From positions 651,548 to 715,547 of the forward strand of contig JADWOT020000008.1 of NCBI GenBank assembly GCA_036345935.2: a stretch of DNA of 64,000 nucleotides. The letters are read 5' to 3'. The stretch comes from Taenia hydatigena (lineage: Eukaryota; Platyhelminthes; Cestoda; Cyclophyllidea; Taeniidae). How positions within the stretch are numbered: position 1 is the first letter of the stretch; each line of letters starts with the position of its first letter. Of the stretch, positions 57,415-64,000 are shown piece after piece. Made by a program: the position numbers and the translations under genes. The notes under the pieces are model-generated. The model saw nothing but the letters and a program-made list of their open reading frames with translations, made no database searches and was not told where the DNA came from.

Positions 57415-59200
57415 TTCTTGCCTCCAATCTGTTTTCACATCTGAAGGCGGCAAGGATATCGCAGCGATACAAATTACCTGATCGCTGTTTTACACCTCGA
57501 TCAGTGTGCTGCAATGTCTGCAATGCAATGATTACAGTAAACACAGTGATTATGCCAAAAGTGGCAAGTTGTCGGTGATATGTTCAAATGCATGATGAGT
57601 CGTCGATTGACTGGCTTGCTTGTAAGGGGGTCAGCTGGCAGTGGAACTATCTAGTCTCACTATCGAATGTGCTTTGTATGCGTAGAAAGGTCACGGGATT
57701 AATCGTTCATCATGGCAGCAGTTATTTGAATCAAACTTGGCGAACGAGACATTCATTTGCTATTTAGGAGTTCTTCAGTATAAGATTTCAGATGGCTAAA
57801 CCAACCACTATTGCAGCACTCTCGAGAACCGAAGCTTTCATTAAAGGAAAGGTTCTTTCTACCAACGTGGTATATGGGTCGCAACTCGAATTTAATTAAT
57901 TCACTTTTTACCTCAGTTTCTCCAATCTTACGACTAGCCAGACTATAACTAATTCAACCGTGCTGCCAAATCTTAGAATCCATTTGACTTTAATAGAGGG
58001 ATAGCATGGGCGAGACCTCTTCTAAGGGTTCTGTTCACTCCATTTAGTCACGATAATGCAGACAACTCCCGACTATTGGTTTCAATAATTTTATAGCTTG
58101 ATGAGAAGTATTCCTTTGTAGTGAAGTGCAAAGCATAGTCATAAGTGGCAGCAGAAATCGCTCTTAGCGAATGGGCTCAATGAGTGCCTTAATCGCGTAG
58201 TTTGTTTGCTCCTCCTATTGCCGTTTCCTTCAAAGCACATTGCTATTTCCAATGATGCTACTCAATTGACGTTAGTAACACTTATATTTCAGCATGCCGG
58301 ACCCGATTAAGTTCAGTGACTGAAAGTCGTGGTCTGCATCCGCTTCGAATGCCTTCTTCTCACAACCATGTAGGGTTAAACTTGGAAAGAACATGGGTGA
58401 AAAATTCGCATTCACACAAAAAAGGCTTGATCGTCGACACCTGCGTGGACTGTATTACACACTGTGTAACATTTCTACGAGGTTTCCGCGCCATATGAGC
58501 TTGTGATTAACCCTGCCATTGTTCTGCCTGTGAATAATTTTAGGGATTGATTCGCACTAGTCTTGAGAGCGAAAATGGATGTGTCAAGCAAAAATCGGAC
58601 TTTTAGTGAGATGCTTTAGACATTGTAGCACAGGCGAGGCCAATAATGAACTTGCTGTTGCGGATGTAACTGCAGCAATTGCCAGATGGCTGCTCCCCCA
58701 TCTTCTTTAGCCACAAGAACGTCCATGAGGCTCTTCTAATACCCACTTAATTGCGCAGCATTTGTACCACATGTACCATCCACTCTGCCCACCATGGCGT
58801 GAATCACCTTCAGACACTAGCATTCAAACCGTTTATCAATTCCAAGTTAATACTTCCAGTGAACGCGTTTAGCCTAAAATCCAACCACGCATGCACCAAA
58901 AAAGTTTAGGCATGTTTAAAACTTGCCACGCTTTGTGCTAACGTGTCGCAGTAGTGCAATATGATAACGAAATGCCACGCATGTCTGGGTTGGACATACT
59001 ATATTATGTGTGTCAGAGTTATTACAAGATGCCATGGTAAAGTTGATTCCTAGATATTGACAAGAAATGGAACCATCTGGATTTGCTTAAGGGATTACCT
59101 ATGCTGCTCTTTTGCTTTAAGAAAACTCATTTGGAGATTAGAATTATGTCTCACTGTAGATATTCACGCGAGTTATTGCGCAGAATACTTTTAATTTTCT
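57415..59200 (-). repeat. Triplicated repeat family, copy C (inverted)
   Basis: This is the reverse complement of copy A over nearly its whole length, from the TTTTCACATCTGAAGGCGGCAAGG part (against 22.53 kb) to the ATTCACGCGAGTTATTGCGCA part (against 20.83 kb). Landmarks CTGACTGGCTTGCTTG-type and TTTCAAAGCACATTGCTATT are in order. It ends about 100 bp upstream of the U2 snRNA. Confidence 0.85.
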
Positions 59201-59302
59201 TGTCGCTAATTTATTTTAAATATTTGGTTTTATGCGATGGTGTAGCGGCTGGGAGTAAGTGAAATCTACCCGAGGCCGTGGTTTGGGTGAGCGAGGTAGA
59301 AC

Positions 59303-59489
59303 ATCGCTTCTTGGCTCTCTGAGCTAAGATCATGTGTAGTATCTGTTCTTTGCAGTGTAATTTCTGCAACGGTCCCTAATTTGAGACCAATGAAATTACC
59401 TGCATTTTTCCAACTGGGACGGGTGCTGTGAGCTTGCTCAACCCCGTCCACGGGTCGGCCTCGTATTGCATTACCTCGGGGATTGGCCC
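59303..59489 (+). ncRNA. U2: U2 spliceosomal snRNA, divergent variant
   Basis: U2 pairs with intron branch sites in the spliceosome. The sequence begins ATCGCTTC and contains GTGTAGTATCTGTTCTT, which matches the universal branch-site-recognition region (GTAGTA at 59336-59341). Stem I folds as TTGGCTC-TCT-GAGCTAA. Stem IIa is TTGCAG/CTGCAA, with two base pairs changed on both sides relative to the human TATCAG/CTGATA. Stem IIb GGTC/GACC, stem III GGACGGG/CCCGTCC with an inner TGAG-CTTG-CTCA, and stem IV with the conserved loop TATTGCATTACCT are all present. Total length is about 187 nt, as expected. The Sm-site region reads CATTTTTCC, where the usual form is ATTTTTG, a deviation. Paired changes argue for descent under selection. 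Promoter elements were not identified. Confidence 0.93.
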
Positions 59490-61892
59490 ATTAATGAATA
59501 ACAAGATAGCGAGAGGCAGCATTGGGTGCGTGTGTGTCCAGAGCGCGTCCCGCAGTCAGTCGTTGCGGAAGAAGGGATGAAGTAGAGACTACTCTCCCCG
59601 CAAAGCACTCTGCGTCACATCATGACGCTGCCTTCTCTCGCAGCAAAAAACAGCGCCGCTCCTCAGCAAACAGAAGAGCATTGCGCACGAAACCGCATCT
59701 ATCTATTCGCTCAATCCCGTGGCATACGGGGTGTCCGCTGTGTGGATTGCGAAGGCTGTTCATCAGTGCGGTGTGTTAAGAGGCTGGATCGAGGAAGGCA
59801 GTCTTGAGGTGCATTGCTCCTTTTCAAATTGTTATTTTCGCCAATAATATTCTCATTTACCAGCAATTCACTCAGGCACTGTAATAGTTTTACTGCTTTC
59901 AATGCACCTTTGGGGTGAGGGGCAGCGGAGTGGTTTGCGCCTTGTACTGGACAACAACCATTTCACTCCCTCTATTCAGTTACTTTCACCAGGTGGGCAG
60001 GAATGGGGGCAGGTGGCTGTAGAAGAGGAGGCGTCGTTGGAAGCCTGTGCAGGGTGAGAAAGTCAGCCAGTACAATTTATTAAATGTGCAAAATTGGCCT
60101 TGGACGTGATACTCATGTTGATTTCCTACGTGACATCTAAGCTGGCCTAAATTGTGCAGCAGGCAGCCTTTTCAGGCTCAAATGAACAACTCTGATGATC
60201 CTTGCTCATGGCTAATTTGCACCACTCAGATCTCACTAGACTCCTTGTTCTTCCAGAACTCAAAGACACGAAATGCGATTCGTGCATCAATTGAGATTTC
60301 GGACCGATGTCCACCGAATTCAGACCAATTAACCCACCACAGCTGTACTGCAAGGTTCATCGCCTTTATGGCAAAGGGTTGGTAAGAGTGATGAACGTTC
60401 TGTCACCTAATACGTGCTTTGTCCGCACCACTACTCCGAGTTTTACTATTAATCTGCGTTTCTGCAATGGCAGATCAAGAATCAGACGCGAAAGTGAAGT
60501 TTGCACACTTATGACTGAAAGGAAACTACCCGATAGCACATATAAAGACACCCAACAAGGGCAGCACATAAGTTGGGGCTAATGATACAAGGAGTTAACG
60601 CAATACTTTGGTTGTTGAAAGAGGCCACTGAGAGACCATGAGGCAGCCATTGCAAACCTCGTGATGGGCCTTGCGTCAGAATTTCTGGAGGCAGAGAGGA
60701 GGAGTGTCTCCTTCACCCCGTGTTCGCACCGAAATTCCTTAGCTCTGACCTATTCGTTCAAAGAATTGCAAGACAGAAGACAAGGAGATAATCGAGAAAC
60801 GCGCCACATCTTCATTCGTCGTGTATATCTGTGTCGCGTTGAATGCACCCTTGGTGTGAGAGGTGGGAAGGAACTTAGAACATCTTGTATGGCGCTTGTC
60901 GCATTCACCAAAGGCGACAGAAACCACTATCCTATTTTCAATTTGTAACAAATCCACTAGCCTGCTCAAGGATAGCTTTTCAATTCTCATATTTATTGCC
61001 TAATGTTTGAGCATAATTTTTCCTAAAATGGATGCTTTGAAGGTTGTGCGGCATTTGATTCCTTATTTAGTTATGCGCAAATATTTTATAGATGTACACA
61101 AGTCTTCCTATAGCTCCTCTTTTAACGATGAACTACTTGTAATTTTCATATACTTGCAAAAGGCTCTTTTTGACTTTGACTTTTTTTGTGCAACTGTGCA
61201 TGTTTAGGATTAGGAGGGTATTTAATTGAAAGTTTTTACCTCGGCAGTTTCAAGGTTACTGGCCGTGTTTAGCATATTGTCTGTCGGTATGGTGGATAAG
61301 TTGCATGTTTTAGTTGCGGCGCTATTTTGGCAAAATAGGATCCATTGGCTTCAGATTGGAAAGAACTGTTAAATTTCAGGCTTTAATTGGTGTCAATGAT
61401 GGTACGGATCTTAAGGGTGACAATAACGTACCTGTCTCTGGTGGCGCATCTAATAATCTCTGAGGGGTTACAGAAAAATTGTCGAATTTGAAGTTTGACC
61501 TTTCTACTGCTCTCCAATTTGTGGTGGTACAAATGAGTTTCTGCCCAGGACATAACATGTCGTTAATCCTTTTCCCGAGGTTTTTTTCACAAATGCAATC
61601 GCCTCGCTAAATGTCTATCTGTCGGTTTGATCGACATTGCTTCTTGAATACCCAGCCTGTTCCTGCTTATACGAGGATGTTTTTCGAATGGAATATTTGT
61701 TGGCGCAGGTGATGGGTGGATGCTAATATCGAATTCTGCCGCGAGAAATGGATATGACTGAACGAATGAAGCGGCATACCAGTAATATTTCCTCGGAGTG
61801 CCAAGGACAGGTGTTTCGTTAGGGCTGTGCCACCGCTAAATAGACTTCCGAATAATTTGAGGTTGCATGCTTATAATCACCAAATTAGCCTT
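59490..61892. other. Downstream of U2: GC-richer block, no supported gene
   Basis: 59.52-59.81 kb is GC-richer than its surroundings, with overlapping frames (59522-59779 and 59622-59807) of no recognised family. Frames at 60307-60582 and 60661-60948 (+) have mixed protein-like composition but no motif or splice support. 61.0-61.9 kb shows nothing. Confidence 0.35.
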
Positions 61893-62435
61893 AAGCACTT
61901 TCGACTCAGTCTGAACTTGAACCGGAAATTTCATGAATCTTAATCTATATAAAGGTTCATGCAGCCCTCATGGTGGGACAGAGCGCTGACTGCCTGAAAT
62001 CATACTCGAGCGCCATGTGCGTGAATAATGTGTTGTCATGCGATAAATGGACGTGTTGTTATGGCTTCTCTGTTCACACTACTCATGCGCATACAGTCGG
62101 AGGTCGTGAGGCGACGCTGGATGGGCAAGAACTAATGGCGGTTTGATGGCAAGACATGGTGGCCGAGTGTGGGGATGTTGGATGCAGACACGAGGGCAGG
62201 CAAAAGGGAGAGACGGAGGTGGGGTGCCGCCAGCTGCTGATGACGAACACGTCGATCGAGACGGGTTTGAATATGCATACTTATGAGAGCAGTGAATGGC
62301 CTCATTTACATTATCACTGCACCTGCGTTCACAATCACGCATTTGTATAGGTAGAGTGTGACGGTTTCCGTCACCTAGATATGTCAATTGGTAAAGCCGC
62401 TGTCATTGGACCAGCAGTTACTCCGGACAAAAGTT
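61893..62435 (+). repeat. Dispersed repeat, copy 2 (partner at 17.24 kb)
   Basis: This is the second copy of the family described at 17240-17815, same orientation, including the CTATATAAAGGTTCATGCAG block and the AAAGCCGCTGTCATTGGA end. The minus-strand Pro-rich frame is partly retained. Confidence 0.8.
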
Positions 62436-64000
62436 ATGCTTACTATAGGGGACCAAAAATTATTTTTAGATTTAGTCTGCTGCTGTTGAGGGAGAAGGTC
62501 CATCTCATTGAAATAAACTTATCGCCGCAGACAGCATGTTGTGGCTATTCTAAAATTTCCACTGCTATGCTTTTTTCTTCGAAATACATGTTTCTGACAA
62601 AGGAACGAAGGAATATACGTCTTTGCGACACCTATCTGCGTACAAATCATGAAAAAGTAAAATAGCAAGTCATATTATTAAGTGTTTTACTGCTTTTTAA
62701 GAAATAAACCTCCTCCTCTCTCATAAATAACTTATGTTTAGGCCAAAAACACAAAAGAGAGAATTCTTTTGTTGCAAGGTGTGGCACCAGTGGCTGTCGC
62801 ATAGAACACTAATAAAATGGAATGGGCTGGGCGCTATACAATGTAGTTGGTCCGAAATTGCTGAAGTTGCCTTTGATTTGCTTTTTTGTACTCTGCAAAC
62901 GAGAAACTTCTTGCAGCCTACTTATGGTGCAGCTAGTCTAGTCATTACCAAGACAAAAATTATGTAGTGCTCCAGTATTTCCCAGAATCTGCATCTCACT
63001 TGTCGGATCAAAGCATAATAAATGGTGTCCCTTTAAGACAACGGTGAACTGTTACTAGCTTGGACATGACCAAAACGCTGCCAAACAGTTAATGAATCCG
63101 CACCATTAGACTTCTCCTCCTCTTGAGATTTTCGTTTGGGCTGACGGCCAGAGCTACGGTCAAGTCTGGGTGGTAGCATCAAAAGCGCTCCAGAGCACAC
63201 TCCAACTAGATGGCTAAAGAAGTTAGTTGAGCGATGCTTTGCCTTTCCTGGTGAATTTCTTGACAACAGTTTGAGGCTACATGTCATTAGTTACTAACCG
63301 ACGAATCCGACAATAGTTCTTTGAAATAAGTTTTGCCCATTTTTCACTTCTTGGCACTTCTGTAGGCACAAACTTCACATTCCATTCCGTCCAAAGGCCT
63401 TCTGTTTTGAATGGAGTTTGAATTGCTTAACCTCATGGTGCTTCCTAAGGTGTTGTTTTTAATCGACTTTAGAATTGAGTTTAACTGACTGGAAATGAAA
63501 GCAAATCTATGAATATAACAATTTCACATCTCTATCGCGCACTCACCCATAAACATCAAGCCATATTTTGAAACACAAATTTGGCGCGATTTCCGCTTAG
63601 AATGCCTTTAAGCGGTTTAACAACATCGAAATGATAAATGCACCTTAAATTAGATCTGCCGGAGAATTAGCGGACGGTTCTTCCATCCTTTCATTTAAAT
63701 TTACAAATGAGTTCAAGAAGGAAGGATGACTGTCATGATAAGTGGCTATTCGTATCCATTTTTAGCTCTTGGTGTCCAGTGTGCGTGAGTCAACTCATTC
63801 CTCAAGCACTGGACTTTGAATTTGCTTACCTGCTTTGACGGCTTTTAAGGGCATGCCATTCGATTGCTGCCTTATTCTAAAAGGCGGTGATTAAACTTCG
63901 TTCCTTGGACCGTATCAGGTCTTTGCCCCAACTAATCGGAGTGTTCCGATCTGCCGACCATAATACAGATACGCATGCATTGGAATGAAGATGCAGTATC
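62436..64000. other. No gene recognised
   Basis: Short frames only. A GGTGAACTGTTACTAGCT near 63042 is close to GGTGAACTGTCACTAGCT near 36821, but the match does not extend. Confidence 0.35.

Noticed and set aside
59522..59807. Basic protein in the GC-richer block after U2
   Set aside because: Two overlapping frames, no motif, and no splice context; likely a composition effect.
1..64000. CRISPR arrays, operons, bacterial-type promoters or insertion sequences
   Set aside because: No regularly spaced repeats or bacterial gene organisation; everything recognisable is eukaryotic.

Overview
The window looks like draft nuclear DNA from a parasitic flatworm, most likely a taeniid tapeworm. The evidence is divergent HSP70 sequences without the cytosolic EEVD tail (tapeworm genomes are known for HSP70 expansion), a eukaryotic U2 snRNA, long pyrimidine tracts before candidate 3' splice sites, sparse short open frames and assembly gaps (a 100-N gap and a single N). 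The species assignment is inference. No complete, undamaged protein gene can be called.

Layout. 0-6.5 kb: a dispersed repeat and a nearly full-length HSP70 on the minus strand with one in-frame stop and one frameshift. 6.5-24 kb: mostly featureless sequence with weak exon-like frames (11.7-12.5 and 15.6-16.2 kb) and three repeat families whose partners lie at 3.6, 55-59 and 61.9 kb. 24.17-47.2 kb: a large imperfect inverted duplication around a 589-bp spacer at 32.55 kb. Each arm carries HSP70 pseudogenes next to the centre (one left, two right), a detached HSP70 promoter fragment, a protein-kinase exon remnant, other exon remnants and a shared outer edge. The right arm also has right-only segments of about 1.0, 0.45 and 3.2 kb and an extra HSP70 copy.

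43.4-49.6 kb, the right-only segment and the sequence beyond it, is the most gene-like area. A minus-strand Ser/Thr/Pro-rich exon pair lies at 44.0-44.9 kb. A plus-strand series of candidate exons follows from 45.08 kb; many of them start and end in the same phase, including a 33-nt micro-exon. No protein family could be recognised.

50-64 kb: a 100-N gap, two tRNA-derived sequences facing each other (a decayed Arg-CCU and a Met-CAU lacking its D arm), two copies of the triplicated repeat, and a divergent but structurally complete U2 snRNA at 59.3 kb whose stems are kept by paired base changes.

The main themes are decay and duplication of HSP70 genes, gene conversion or assembly joins inside a palindrome, and non-coding RNA genes that a protein-centred annotation would miss.
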